64,000 nt of DNA from Otis tarda (taxonomy: Eukaryota; Chordata; Aves; Otidiformes; Otididae), in assembly GCA_026413225.1 (NCBI GenBank), contig CM048552.1, positions 204,055,553 through 204,119,552 of the forward strand, read 5' to 3'. A program made the translations under genes and the position numbers. Of this stretch, positions 34,201 to 45,090 are shown one piece after another. Positions within the stretch are counted from its first letter, which is position 1. The number at the start of each line of letters is the position of its first letter. The notes beneath the pieces were generated by a model. It did no database searches, was not told where the DNA came from, and worked only from the letters and a program-made list of their open reading frames with translations.

Positions 34201-35789
34201 TGTACATACATGCTCTTAGCCTGGAGCTAGTGTGAAAGATTTATTCCAGCCTCAGTTAATTACAGGCTAAACTGGGACAAATTACCTTGCTGCAGTCTTC
34301 TGGTACCTGCAAGGTGAGTTACCATGGCTCAGCTGACCCATGTAGTAAGATCCATCTCCAGATTGTGAACACATCATTATAGTATCTAAACTCCTTCTTT
34401 ACTCAGTGGAGACCCCAGCAATGCAATCTAGTAGAGTCCTGGGTGCAATTCAACTGACCAAACATTGCCTTTTCCTATATGTGAATAGAGTTGTGTTCAT
34501 CCATCTCAGCATTTTGTTGTCTCTTCATGGTGTGTAGCATGTCACTGGGGCCATTTATGGAACAACGCTCTATACATCCTGGGTAACGGTGTCACATACT
34601 CCAAGATATCGAGATGCGAAGTACTGTGTCAGGACTCACTCTTACTTTTATTTTAGCTGTTTCTGAAGAGCTGCATGCTATCAGTGCTTTGCACCTCTGG
34701 GGCCAAAACTGCAAGATGCATAGCAGCCTTTATTGACTCATTGGATAGAAGAAATTGGTGAGTCTGCACAGCACTGCATGGAACGATGCTGGGAGCCAAC
34801 TGGGAGCCATGAGAATGTTAGGGGAAGCTAGTATGGAAAATGTAGTATTTGACCCTTTCCGTGTATTATTTTTCTGATAGAACATTGTCATTTTATTTGA
34901 TGCTCTACAGCCATGATGGCCACAGACTTTCCCCTAGGCCTTCATGATGGGGGGTCATTCTCTGAGCTTGTCATTTATTTCCCCCACAGACAATTTTTAA
35001 CATTTCCCCATTTAATGTGGAGAAATTAAGATAAAATCTGCAAGAGAAGAAAAGCACAGTCCATCACCAAAGAACTGTGCCACTTCCTCCCATTTGATGA
35101 CTAATGGTAGAGTTTTTTAAACCTTATCCCTTGGTATCATTTGGATTCCTGACAACTCCACTCTCTCATGGGATGAGTAAATATCAGTCTGTTCCCAGGA
35201 AGATTAACTAGTAAAATGATTGAGGGGAAAAAAAAAAAAACAACACAACTTTTCAGCATGTTGCACTTAAACTGCCTTCCAGGCTTCCCTTAGACTCTCC
35301 AGGCTTTATTTTAAAGGTTCTTTAATTTGTCTACATTCATAAAATCCTGGAGTGTCTAAAAAAAAAGCCTTTTTTTTTTTTTTCTCACCAAAGCAGCTAA
35401 TTTGAGGAGGGATTTTTTGAATAAAAACCTTTGCTCTACTAGGGAGAGAATTGGTAAAACTATAGTTAATCACTGCCTGCAACAGCACGGAATGTATCTT
35501 GCTTGATTTAAGTCAAGCTCTCTGTACGTAAGCAGTAACAAACTGTGGAGCACCAGACAGGGATGAAAGCAATCCCTGTATATTGCAACCCCGTGAACTT
35601 CAGTGAAGCTAGATTTCCCCTCAGCATCCCTGGGAAGAAGGATTTACTTAACTTTAGTAATTAGAAACTTGGGCCATTTGTCCCAGCTCCTTATCTAGAC
35701 TATGTCTGCAGTCAGTGGAAAGAGACAAGCACAGACACTTGACTTTCCTTTTGCATTTGCAGCAAAGACTCAGGATCCAGTCTTTTAAA
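31246..35789. other. Long unique non-coding stretch
   Basis: Open frames of 95-118 codons occur on both strands (for example minus 33051-33407 and plus 31897-32196), without motifs or splice partners. The 33.9-35.7 kb part is almost free of open frames above 60 codons. An A run lies near 35228-35240. I see no transposon in this 4.5 kb, which is long for repeat-free sequence even in a bird. Confidence 0.5.
35358..35383. repeat. A9-GCC-T14 hairpin-forming tract
   Basis: Nine A bases (35358-35366), GCC, then fourteen T bases (35370-35383) can fold into a 9-bp A/T stem with a tiny loop. It is probably the product of two adjacent mononucleotide expansions. Confidence 0.8.
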
Positions 35790-35896
35790 CTGGTGGAACA
35801 CTGGCACAGGTTGCCCAGAGAGGTGGTTGGTGCCCCATCCCTGGAAGGGGACCTTTAAAGGTCCCTTCCAACCCAAACCATTCTATGTTTCTATGA
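35790..35896 (+). mobile_element. CR1 LINE, 3' end fragment in the sense orientation
   Basis: The copy runs through GGAACACTGGCACAGGTTGC, CCAGAGAGGTGGTTGGTGCC, CCATCCCTGGAAGG, GACCTTTAAAGGTCCCTTCC and AACCCAAACCATTCTATG, and ends in the terminal 8-mer array at 35880-35896 (ATTCTATGTTTCTATGA). A section present in longer copies, from the gap after CTGGAAGG to the TGGACTAGATGACC block, is deleted. It is the only young CR1 copy in the plus orientation. Confidence 0.93.
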
Positions 35897-37169
35897 AACT
35901 GAGTTTGTTGGCTGCATTTCACTAAGCATGAATTAAAATAGGCTTCTCAAATACAGTGAAGTGATTTATAGCATCTCACTCTACAGGCTTCTGAGATCCA
36001 GTTTATAAAACAGATGCTCAACATACACTGTCTAATCCCTGCCATTGACACCAGCTGAGGACTGTTTACTTCATTACCCAGACATGATAATGGCATGCTC
36101 CCACTTCCACAGTCATTTTGTCCGAGGAATACATATCTCTCTCCTAACGTTAATGACTTAATCAGCATGACATTCATCTGAGCAAATTTGCCCAAACATA
36201 AAATGAGGCATGGAGAACCTCAGAGACCTACCCCCATTCACCTTGTGCAAAATGGGATTGAACTGGAAATACCACCTACCTTGTCACTAGTTGTTAGGAA
36301 CTGCTTCACCTAACATAACACAATTACACACAAAAATACAGCTCTCCAGTTGGTTTTTTGTTTGGGGTTTTTTTTTGCTTTATGGTAATGCTAGTAATGT
36401 TTAGGAGGATCACTTTTCATCTGCTAGGTCAGGTCTTTTGCAGTTGTAGCTAGCAAGGACTCAGCACACTGAAACACCAAGCTGAGTCATTTCTTCTTAG
36501 GTTTCTTCTCAGGATGGCACACATAGTTTTGCTTCTGAAATGCATAAACCGCCCTGGGACTCAAGGCAGTGCTGAGCTTTGAGAATAATGGAGAGGAAAA
36601 AGAGGACTTGGGCCTGCTCTTGGGGTCTAAGCTTTGTGTCAGGTAGGAAACGATTTCAGGAAATTCCCTGGTTTGAGATGGGGAGGTTCAGGAGTTAAAT
36701 CTCTACTTCTTCTTAATTAAGTGGAGCATGCACATCTGCCTTTGAGAGAAGGTCAGGAATATGGGTGCTACCTCTCCAGTGCAGCTGGTGGTTAAAATTG
36801 TGCGGTCTAAACCGAAACGTACATTAACCTGAGTGATTCCTTTCTGATGACGGTGAAGGTTTCCAACTCAGATAGCGAGAAAGCTGTGTGCCCTGTATAA
36901 CAGATGGACATCTCTGCTTGTTCCCTCTCCAGCAAGGGATAACAAGAGCAAGGAAGGTGCTCTACCAACAGCGGTGCTTGTTTGAGCTTGTGCCTTCTTA
37001 CTGCTGTCACAGAGTCTGAATGTTAGAAAAACAAAGTATATATCTTAAAGCCATGAGAGATACTGTATCTGACCTGCACTTGTGCATCCCCCTGGCAAAA
37101 TATTTATGTATATGCTTAGCTTTAGCTGTGGTATGTGGGTTTTATCGGCCTAAACAGAGCTGCTCACCT
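35897..37169. other. Unique non-coding stretch
   Basis: It contains the MIR-like piece at 36196-36300 and short anonymous open frames (82 codons minus, 35947-36195). A GTTTTTTGTTTGGGGTTTTT-type G/T tract lies at about 36353-36376. Confidence 0.5.
36196..36300 (-). mobile_element. MIR-like SINE fragment
   Basis: AAAATGAGGCATGGAGAACC (36200-36219) corresponds to the reverse complement of the MIR block usually read as GAAACTGAGGCACAGAGAGG. The copy continues through CCTACCCCCATTCACCTTGT (the CTTGCCCAAGGTCAC region) and AATGGGATTGAACTGGAAAT (36251-36270, the AGGATTTGAACCC region). The order and spacing fit. Divergence is high. Confidence 0.45.
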
Positions 37170-37350
37170 AGAATAATAGAAGATGGGGTTGGAAAGGACC
37201 TCAAGAGGAGGCCCGACTCCAGCTTCTCCCATCTTATCTCAAGGAAGGATCATCAGCTGCTGAATCAGGTATTTGTATAGTCTGTTCCTGCAAACCTCTA
37301 ACAACAAGATTCCGCATCCTCTGAAGGCCGCCTGTCCTATGATACTTCCT
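37170..37350 (-). mobile_element. Old, diverged CR1-like LINE 3' end
   Basis: AGAATAATAGAAGATGGGGT then TGGAAAGGACCTCAAGAGGA (37190-37209) match the CR1 terminus. GTATTTGTATAGTCTGTTCC (37269-37288), the CAAACCTCTAACAACAAG block and ATTCCGCATCCTCTGAAGGC (37308-37327) match the part of older CR1 subfamilies that reads TGTCTAACCTGTTCTTAAA ... GATTCCACAACCTCC. It is more diverged than the other copies, hence older. Confidence 0.7.
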
Positions 37351-39149
37351 GTGTTTCAGTCCTTCAGTGGCTTGGGATTAGATTCAAAGAAATTGTAAGG
37401 TATTACATATCAGACAGTAATTTTATGAGTGGTTTTACTCATTCACTTATTTCACATGGAAACAAGGCTCTAAGCATTGGTGATTCAAAACCATTAAGGT
37501 GCTGGAGTGTTTCTTCTGGTTATCCTGCATTTACTGTTATCAGAAGGTACAGTGGACATCAGAAAAAGCAGCATTGATATCTAAAGTAATTATGACAAAT
37601 TAAGGCTTAAACTTTGTAATGAGGTCTTTCCTTGTCTAGTAATTTTCTACCAGCAGCTTCCTGGACTGTGCTCAGAAATTAAGTAAATTTGGGGTAGTTT
37701 TAAAAAAGAATGTGTTTAGTAAAAGGGTATCTAATGGTTTTAAATAAGTCTTTCATGCAATGTATACATTTATTTTGCAGGAAAGCTGGTTATGTGAAGA
37801 AGGTAGCAAATGGCATTTATAAGCAAAAAGAGATGTTATTTACTTCAAATGAATTACTTTGTTACACATTATCCTTCTGCTTTACATGGGTTCTACTGGG
37901 CACAAAAAAAAAATATCAAGTATTTGCCATAAATGTTCTTTATGTTGAGTTAGACTTGGAGGTAATTATTGATCAGAAATACAAGAGAGACTGTGACTCC
38001 TCCAGGCAGGACATAAGCTGCCACAGGTCCATATCTGTCATCAGGGATCCTCCTTGGCACAGGATGGTGGGGGAGCAAAGCCAAGTCTCTGCCCTGTGTC
38101 CTCCCTTCAGTGGGGCAGTGAGAGCGGCAGGCCTGAGGAGCACCGGTGACTTGTGGCTGTGCCATCAGGCCCTAAAAATGCACAGACTCTCCTCTGATGT
38201 GAAGGCAGACCCTTGGTTCAGCCACAGTGATGGGATCTGTGCCACTCATGTGGGATTTCACCCTTCCTGAGGTGGTTTAGGGTCACAGCTACTCCTCTCT
38301 CAGGTTGAGCAATGGCACAGAACAGTTGATTTCACTTCAGCTTCCAGTCAGTCTCTAGCCTGAGTGGCCCAGATTCGGCTTTGACTGTGGACACGCAAGA
38401 TGGAAATTTCACCCCGGCATGTTCATGTGTTCTCTGCTCTTAACATATTGCAGCAAACTTTCTATTAGGAGGTGGTGGATTCCAATGCAGATGGGCCTGG
38501 AAGGGCACTGAGAGGGTGCTCGATCTATCCCATCCAGGTGTGGTCCTGCTGGTGAGAGGCACCCCAACCTCAGTCCTCCTGCCTGCAGGAGCAAGTCTGG
38601 CACGTGTGGTATGGCGAGGACAGCCAGTTGGGTTTATTGTCCTTGTTTAGGGATGCACCACAAGGACCTCCAGACAGCACCGCTCACACAGCTTGCATGC
38701 CTTACGAAGCCTTTTCCCATTTCTCGACCTTCCTTTTAATCACTGTTTCTCATGGCCACTCTTCTCCCAAATAAACGACCCACCACCTTGTTCATCCCTT
38801 CCCACAGGGGCAGATGGGCTTCGCAGGCAGCACGGGTGTAAAGCTGCAAGCTGAGGTATAAAGCATCACCATTTTTTGACACATGAAGCCAGACTTTGCT
38901 CAATTCAGGATTTGTCAAAGCATCTAGAAAATGACTCATTTATTTTTTTCCACTCCTCTAAAGAAGCCACTGCTGGACTACATCTCTGTAGCGAGTGTTG
39001 GCCAGATCTTTCACAATATTGTTTACAGCTCATTTTTGGGCTTGTTGCATGCAGCGAACGCTTGTGTCATTTCAGGCAGCAGCAGGTGAAATACTGAGAA
39101 GGGAAAAAGATTAAAACTTCTGGAGGAGCACTCTGCAGCATTGTTGCTT
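37351..39149. other. Unique non-coding stretch
   Basis: A 186-codon open frame on the plus strand (37710-38270) is the longest frame outside repeats. It starts at GTG, not ATG, has no domain, and changes base composition along its length. TTTATTTTGCAG at 37769-37780 is acceptor-like but gives only a 22-nt exon before AAG|GTAGCA. Nothing else is recognised. Confidence 0.45.
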
Positions 39150-39340
39150 AGCCATGCATGCGGTACATCTAAAAATAACAGCTAATGGAATGGGAAGCCA
39201 AGATGATCTGTTGATTTATAATGGCTTTTTTCCTGGTTTATTGCTTGAGTGCCCTGCCTACTGAAATTTGACATTGCAGCCAGACTGCCATTAGATAATC
39301 AACGAACGCTCTTCTCTTCGTTACTGTGGAGCCCTCTGAG
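39150..39340. promoter_or_regulatory. Candidate conserved enhancer-like block with a MEF2-type site
   Basis: CTAAAAATAA at 39169-39178 fits the MEF2 consensus exactly. CAGCTAATGG, GTTGATTTATAATGG and GCCATTAGATAATCAACG add homeodomain and GATA-like cores. The block carries no repeat and no open frame. The pattern resembles developmental enhancers. Conservation cannot be judged without alignment. Confidence 0.2.
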
Positions 39341-40094
39341 TTTCTTGGCACAAGCCATTCTTTTCTAATATTATCCAGGCAAACTAGAAAGATGACGACT
39401 AAACTAATCAAAGCATTTTCTTCTCTTCCACTGATAGTTACAAGATTATGCGTATAGGCTAAGAACCAATGAGAGAGATAAACGTTCGAATCTGACCTGG
39501 ATCTAAGAAATGTACTTTAGCTGGATTTATATTTCATTTTAGATTTGAGTTTGTATCGTTGGTTTGCATCGAGAAACACAAAGATAATAAAATGTAGGTG
39601 CCCAGACTTTCTTCCCTTCCAGTTTCAGAATTAATCCTTGAGTTGTCTTTAGAAAAGCATTTTGTCACTACTAAAAGAAAAACATGTGACTCTTGATCTC
39701 TTTGTATATTTTTTACTTTTAAAGGCGTAGTAGATCATACACTGAGAAAGTAATATTTTATATGGTTTGTAGAAAATAAATCTGCTTTATCACTGCAATA
39801 AAAAGGGGGCCAGATGTTTAGAGGAACACGTTCCATATGGAAGAGGCTTAAAGTTGTGGAACTTGCTAAAACCATGCGAAGCTGCAATTACGGAGAAAAC
39901 AGGAAGGCAGCTTCCTCCCTGAACGTACACCATTTCCCAAGGAGGAAGCGAGTCTTTTTTCTGGGCTCTTTGTTGATTTTGAAGCAGAGAGACAACTATT
40001 AAGTCGTGACCATAAAAGGTTTGTGCTGGCAGTGACATCAGTGGTAAAACCGCCCTCCTTCCCTCCCACAACAACTCCAGCTACACTTTTAAGA
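39341..40094. other. Unique non-coding stretch
   Basis: A tRNA B-box-like string (GTTCGAATCT, 39484-39493) has no matching A box and no cloverleaf. Open frames reach 94 codons (minus, 39790-40074). No repeat family is seen. Confidence 0.5.
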
Positions 40095-40300
40095 GACTTC
40101 TGCTTCCCCTATAAAAAGGTGGAGGATGCATTGATTCCTTTGTTTTATGGCCAATAGGCTATTTAATACGGGGACACCGACACTGTGCCTTTTATGAACG
40201 TATTTCCAGCTTTGCAGAAAGCTGATGTGCCTACTAAATTTCCATGAAAGAAACAAAGCACCATCCTTAATTAGCTAATTTAATTTCCCTTTATGACCCA
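40095..40300. promoter_or_regulatory. Candidate enhancer-like block with a homeodomain palindrome
   Basis: AATTAGCTAATT at 40269-40280 is a perfect 12-bp palindrome holding two homeodomain cores. Upstream lie CTTTGTT (SOX-like, 40138-40144), TTTTATGG (HOX/CDX-like), CCAAT (40151-40155) and TATAAAA (40110-40116). TATA and CCAAT are in the wrong order for a plus-strand promoter, so an enhancer is likelier than a promoter. Inference only. Confidence 0.2.
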
Positions 40301-40781
40301 AAGCCCCACTGCACTGAGGTGTGGCCTGCCGCCTCCCCAAGCGTGCCTTGCTGCCTGCTGATCTGGGTGGAAGTCTGCCGGCTGGCTTTAACCCAGCAAC
40401 CTGCAAGCACCAAATGTTTATTGCCTGAAGTGTCGTTTAACGGGAGGAGGAACAACATGGTACTATGCTATGGAGAGCGTATAATTGCATTTAGTTTTTA
40501 ATGGAGGCTGAGAGAGGTCTACATGCTACTGGAGGAGAGCAGCAGTGATCCCGTGGCTTTCTGAGGACCTGCCTGCTCTTCTGCCGAAGGCTCCTGAGTG
40601 AGTTTGGATGCTGGTCTTGTCAGCTCTTTGGATTTAAACTGAAAGGTCACAGCATTTTGCTCAAATCCCTAGGGTGATTCCATGAGAAATTGAGGCTTTG
40701 AATTCCCAGGTCGCACTGAACTCGTCATCGTGCTGTGCTGGGTGTTGTAACACAGGCAATGCTGCGTTTTCACCTTACTTA
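40301..40781. other. Unique non-coding stretch
   Basis: One 60-codon frame is present and no motif. No repeat is recognised before the CR1 terminus at 40782. Confidence 0.5.
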
Positions 40782-41262
40782 TAGAATCATAGAATGGTTT
40801 GGGTTGGAACGGACCTTCAAAGGTCATCTAGTCCAACCCCCCTGCAAGGAGCAGGGACATCCCCGACTAGATCAGGTTGCTCAGAGCCTCATCCAGCCTG
40901 GCCTTGAATGTTTCCAGGGATGGGGCATCCACCACCTCTCTGGGCAACCTGTTCCAGTGTTCCACCACCCTCAGTGTAAAAATTTTTTTCCTAATATCTT
41001 ATCTAAATCTATATCCCTCTATTTTAAAACCATTACCACTCATCCCATCACAACAGGTCCTGCTGAAGAGCTTCTCCCCATCTTTCCTGTAGGTCCCCTT
41101 TGGGTACTGGAAGACCACTATAAGGTCTCCCCAAAGCCTTCTCTTCTCCAGGCTGAACAGCCCCAACTCTCAGCCTGTGCTCATAGAAGAGGTGCTCCAG
41201 CCCTCTGATCATCTCTGCTGCCTCCTCTGGACTCGACAGATCCATGTCCTTCTTATGTTTAG
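40782..41262 (-). mobile_element. CR1 LINE, longest copy in the window
   Basis: AGAATCATAGAATGGTTTGG (40783-40802) begins with the terminal 8-mer units. All downstream blocks of the CR1 3' region follow in order: AAAGGTCATCTAGTCCAACC, the CAGGTTGCTCAGAG block, GGGGCATCCACCACCTCTCT, TTCCAGTGTTCCACCACCCT, then CCATCTTTCCTGTAGG, ACCACTATAAGGTCTCCCCA, CTTCTCTTCCAGGCTGAAC-like sequence near 41138, and CTGATCATCTCTGCTGCCTC (41203-41222). About 480 bases are retained, including part of the region that encodes the C-terminal end of ORF2. The 157-codon plus-strand frame across it is antisense and not a gene. Confidence 0.96.
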
Positions 41263-42599
41263 TTCGTCCTCTTGTTAGCACAGTCTACTGCTGTCTGGTC
41301 TGGAGGTGCCATTGGGAGGTGTGAGGAGCAAAGGAAACCTTCTAAATCCCAACTCTGTAAACCAGAGTTGAATCTTGCACTTACAAAGTATGCCATGAAG
41401 CATTTGATATCTGCCCATCATTGTAAGATGTAAGTTTTGAGCAGAAAAAGGAGGCAAAATATGACCTAAACTTAATCTTTTTGCAAATATAAACCAGGAA
41501 GCCAGTAAAAAAAATCCCAAATTGGTTGTGCTGCAGCCACCTTTGGTTTTCTAGATATTTTTCTGGCTTTTGGGACTTCATCCTTTGCCTTTCAAATGCT
41601 TGCAGTTGCCCATGCATTTCCTCTCCTGCATTCCTGCTGGGCAGTTCTGAGTACGTGTTTGGAAGAGAAAGTATTTTCCTACTTTTAATCCGTGCAGTGG
41701 GTATCTTTTCCCTTATGATGAATTTCCCCATCTTGCTGCTAGACACTGCTTGTTCTTGATGCTGTGTTTTATTTCTAACCCTGAGCTCTATCGGCCTGCC
41801 AGTTGGATGTGCCTCTTGAGTGCTATAGGACCACCTTGCAACCTGGTGACCATACTGTGTGTGTGGCACTAGAGCAGAGATGAGGAGATGGGTGAAAACG
41901 GTACTATGATATTCAGATTTGAGACTGAAGCCTGGAAAGGTACAAGTGGTTTTTTAAATCATGCAGTCAGGAGGGAAGGTGTCATTTCAGGAGTCACCAC
42001 CAGTGGTATCTGACTTTCTTCAGTCTCTCCTGAGGAGGCCAAGGAAATGAAATATTTGGGCTCAGTGTAGGAGGATCTGGGCAATGATAAACCAGAAGAT
42101 CAAGCTATGCGATTCAAGAGTTGTCTTTATGATTACCAGTGCTTGCATGAAAGGGTGGTATGTTTGTGGCCTGGAAAGGGGCCAACGAGAAGTGTCATCA
42201 ACCTCAGCGCAATTTAACTGAGAGCATTTTTGTTTCTAGCTTGTTTTATCGCACCAGACCAGTTAAACTTTCATGGGATTTGGAGTAAGCGCTGCCGCAC
42301 TGCATTGGAAGTTTTGACAGTTCTTTTAGCACCCTTTAACAAGCTTAAGAGATAGGCCAGCAAGGAACCAGGATTACATCCTCTGGAGCACACGGCTTCA
42401 AAGCAAAAGGATTCCCCATCCCTCCCCCGCCTCGCCCCTCAAAGTGCAGCGACTCGATGACTGTGGAGTTACAGGTTTTGCAGCTGCAATGAAAAAAAAA
42501 GGTGTTGCAAGTTGTAAGGAAGCAAGAAGTATTTGTGAGATCAGAGCCAAGCGATTTATGAAATAGTGAAAGCAAAAGACGTAGCAGCTTTAAATTCTC
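41263..42599. other. Unique non-coding stretch
   Basis: The 162-codon minus-strand frame at 41381-41869 starts at GTG and has no domain. I see a short C-rich run near 42418-42436 (CCATCCCTCCCCCGCCTCG) and no repeat family. Confidence 0.5.
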
Positions 42600-44505
42600 A
42601 TGCACGCATTTCTAGATTATAAAGCTTTTCAGTGGGGGAATAATTTTTAAAATCCCCGCCTTTTGTTCATCCTATGTGAGTCGACTGTCAATACTGTGCA
42701 ACAGAAGCAAATTCCATGTAAAGCTTTTTTTTCTTACTCCAGCATCTCTGCCTTCTCCAAATACATTTGAAAACATTATTTACCCCTCTTCTGCATTTTC
42801 ATTTTTTAAACTTTACTATAGAATTAGCCATATAAATTTTATTCTTCATGTATTTTCCAGTGTTAGCATAAATTAGTTCCTTACAAAGATTTATTTCATA
42901 GCCAGTGGTAGAAAATAAGACAAGACAATTTTGAGCTCAGTTTGTTGGGTTTTTTATAAATTTCATCTTATGCATTTGTTGGCTGCCCTGGAAATCAGAC
43001 CTCATCTATGAGCTATCAGTGTATACACCTAGACAGAATGAGTTAAAGTACCAATCACAATTGTGATTTAAATAAAGTAAATAACTTTAATTTAAATAAT
43101 CCTTATGAGTCTTGGTTTGCTTTGTGTAGTTTAGATATTTTCCAAAGGAAAACTTGAAGTTACTGTTTCATAACAACTAAAATATATTGATTTGCAACTA
43201 TGAATGGATTTTGCACTAGAATTGGAGTGGTTTTAACAATTTAGAGGATATGTAATACATAGGGATGAAACCATAGCGTACTTGACCACATATATATTCA
43301 ATTTTTGATGTTATCTATTATGGTATGAAATAAAGCCATTTTTATTATCGTGATTTTTCTGGTAATTTGTATCAAATTGCATGTGCACGGATTCAGAATA
43401 CAAAAATAAATTAGAAGACCGTGATATTAAGTTACCTGTTGTTAACTGAGTATACTAGATATTTGCAGACTAAGCATGTCAAAACTCATTTACTTTTTAA
43501 AAACTACTTGATGTATTAAGTGATAGGAAAGCCATCTTTAGGAACATAATTGGACAGATTATTTCAGGCTATCTTGTCCTTCAGTTTCAAACTGGTGGGT
43601 GAAAACATTTTGTACACAGTCTTCTAGACTACAGAGGGAGATTTGGTTTGCTTTTTTTTTTTTAGTTCTCAAGTGATGTCTTAGCATTTAGTGAAGTAAT
43701 TACTGAACTGAACTGAGCTGAAGGAACTGAGAGGAAGAAGTGCTTTCTGCACCTGCAGAACAAGTTGCAGCTGTCAAGAACTGGTTTATCACTTCAGCAA
43801 ATTCTTGTTCCAGGTGCTCAGCAAGTGACTTCCCCGAAGCCTGTTAGTTTACTGTCTTAAAACTTCAGTAACAGCGTGCACTGCCTGAGTGCTGTTTGTG
43901 TTTAATTTAAATTACAGAAATAGATTGCTTCAGTCTCATGTAAAAGATGTCAAGATTTTAAATAGTGCGTTTTTCTTTATTCCCAAAGAAAAACACACTG
44001 TATTTAAATTGGAATAAAACAGTGCTGTCTGAATAAACAGAATGATAGAGGCACAAAAATCCTCAATAACCCACACATTGTCACACATTCTCTGTAGAAA
44101 ACAAAGTGAAACAACATTTTTTCTTGAAAATATTCTTTAAAATGTAGCCCTTTTTTACGTAAGTCAATAGAAGGAATGTGTGATTTACTGAAGAATGTTG
44201 TCTCTCCTTTACTCAGTTTATTAATACATTGTTAAAATTGTAATTCAGTTTTTGAAGCACTCAGAGGCCTATTGGCTATGCCATGTAGATATAATTAAAA
44301 AATTATTTAAAAAAATATTAAAAATATATAATAAAAAATTTTAAAATTATAATAAAAAAACATTTTAAAATGTTACTATTTTTACTGGAGGGAATTCAGA
44401 TAATAGTTTGCAGAACATTCTCCTCACTACCTGCACTGAAAGTGAACCCTAAATTCAGATTTTTCTTTGATTTTTTTTCTGCTAAGAAGTCATGAACTTA
44501 TTTGA
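42600..44505. other. AT-rich stretch without open frames of note
   Basis: Base composition shifts clearly to A/T over about 1.9 kb. Open frames above 66 codons are absent. Several AATAAA words occur, without transcript evidence. Features inside are the pure A/T run at 44289-44360 and a T run near 43651-43664. Confidence 0.7.
44289..44374. repeat. Pure A/T run with palindromes
   Basis: Seventy-two consecutive bases (44289-44360) are A or T only. AATTTTAAAATT (44337-44348) is a perfect 12-bp palindrome. AACATTTTAAAATGTT (44359-44374) is a perfect 16-bp palindrome just beyond the run. Such DNA melts easily and is typical of matrix-attachment-like segments. Confidence 0.9.
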
Positions 44506-45090
44506 CCAAGGCAACATCCAGCAGACCTCACTTTACTGCACACAACGTTATCCCTAGAGGTAGCAAACAAAAATCCATCCAACCTGGCACCTGTGTCTAG
44601 AAATGACCAGGAGTGGATATTTAGACCAGAGTGCAAGAAATTAGATGTTCATTCACCTCGTAAACATCGCCAGTTTGCAGTAGTCACCAAGGTAGTGAGA
44701 CCACATGTGGACACCACTGAACCAGTCTTCTATGAACTTGTCTGTTCACTTTTTGAACCCACTTCTTCTTTTGGCAGTAAGTTCCCTTTCAACTCTGCAC
44801 ACTATTTAGTCAGTTTTGAGCAAGACGGTTTAAATGGTGCAAAATACACATTATACATTTTTGCTTTTCACAATGGTATTGAGAGGTTTTTGGTTCTCAT
44901 TGAAAGACTTGCATTAATTTTGATGGAGACCATTACCTCCAATCTGGGATTGGCATTTGGCTGGGAGGACGGGTACGTACCTACTTCAGCAAGCTTTGGT
45001 AACCTTGAAATTGTTTTAGAGATTATGCCCTTCTCTGAGTCTCACTGGCAATTTTCCAGCATTATCGCTGCCTTCAGAAGCTCTAACTGA
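44506..45090 (+). other. Unidentified 195-codon open frame without an early ATG
   Basis: The frame is open from just after a TGA at 44503-44505 to a stop at 45088-45090. Its first in-frame ATG is only at 44923, leaving 55 codons. The conceptual peptide is well mixed in composition but I recognise no domain, signal peptide or repeat. Assuming 3 stops in 64 codons, a frame this long is expected about 0.5 times in a window of this size on six frames, so chance is enough to explain it. An internal exon is possible, but I see no convincing acceptor inside the open frame. Confidence 0.15.

Noticed and set aside
37710-38270. A 186-codon open frame on the plus strand
   Set aside because: It starts at GTG, not ATG. 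It has no recognisable domain, its base composition changes from AT-rich to GC-rich along the frame, and the acceptor-like site inside it does not define a sensible exon.
39470-39500. tRNA B-box-like word GTTCGAATCT
   Set aside because: No A box at the right distance and no cloverleaf can be drawn around it.
40110-40155. TATAAAA and CCAAT as a possible core promoter
   Set aside because: The two elements are in the wrong order for the plus strand, and no initiator or transcript supports a minus-strand promoter.
40735-41208. A 157-codon plus-strand open frame
   Set aside because: Most of it is antisense to the CR1 LINE copy at 40782-41262.
41381-41869. A 162-codon minus-strand open frame
   Set aside because: It has a non-ATG start, no motif and no splice partners. 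Its length is within chance for this window.
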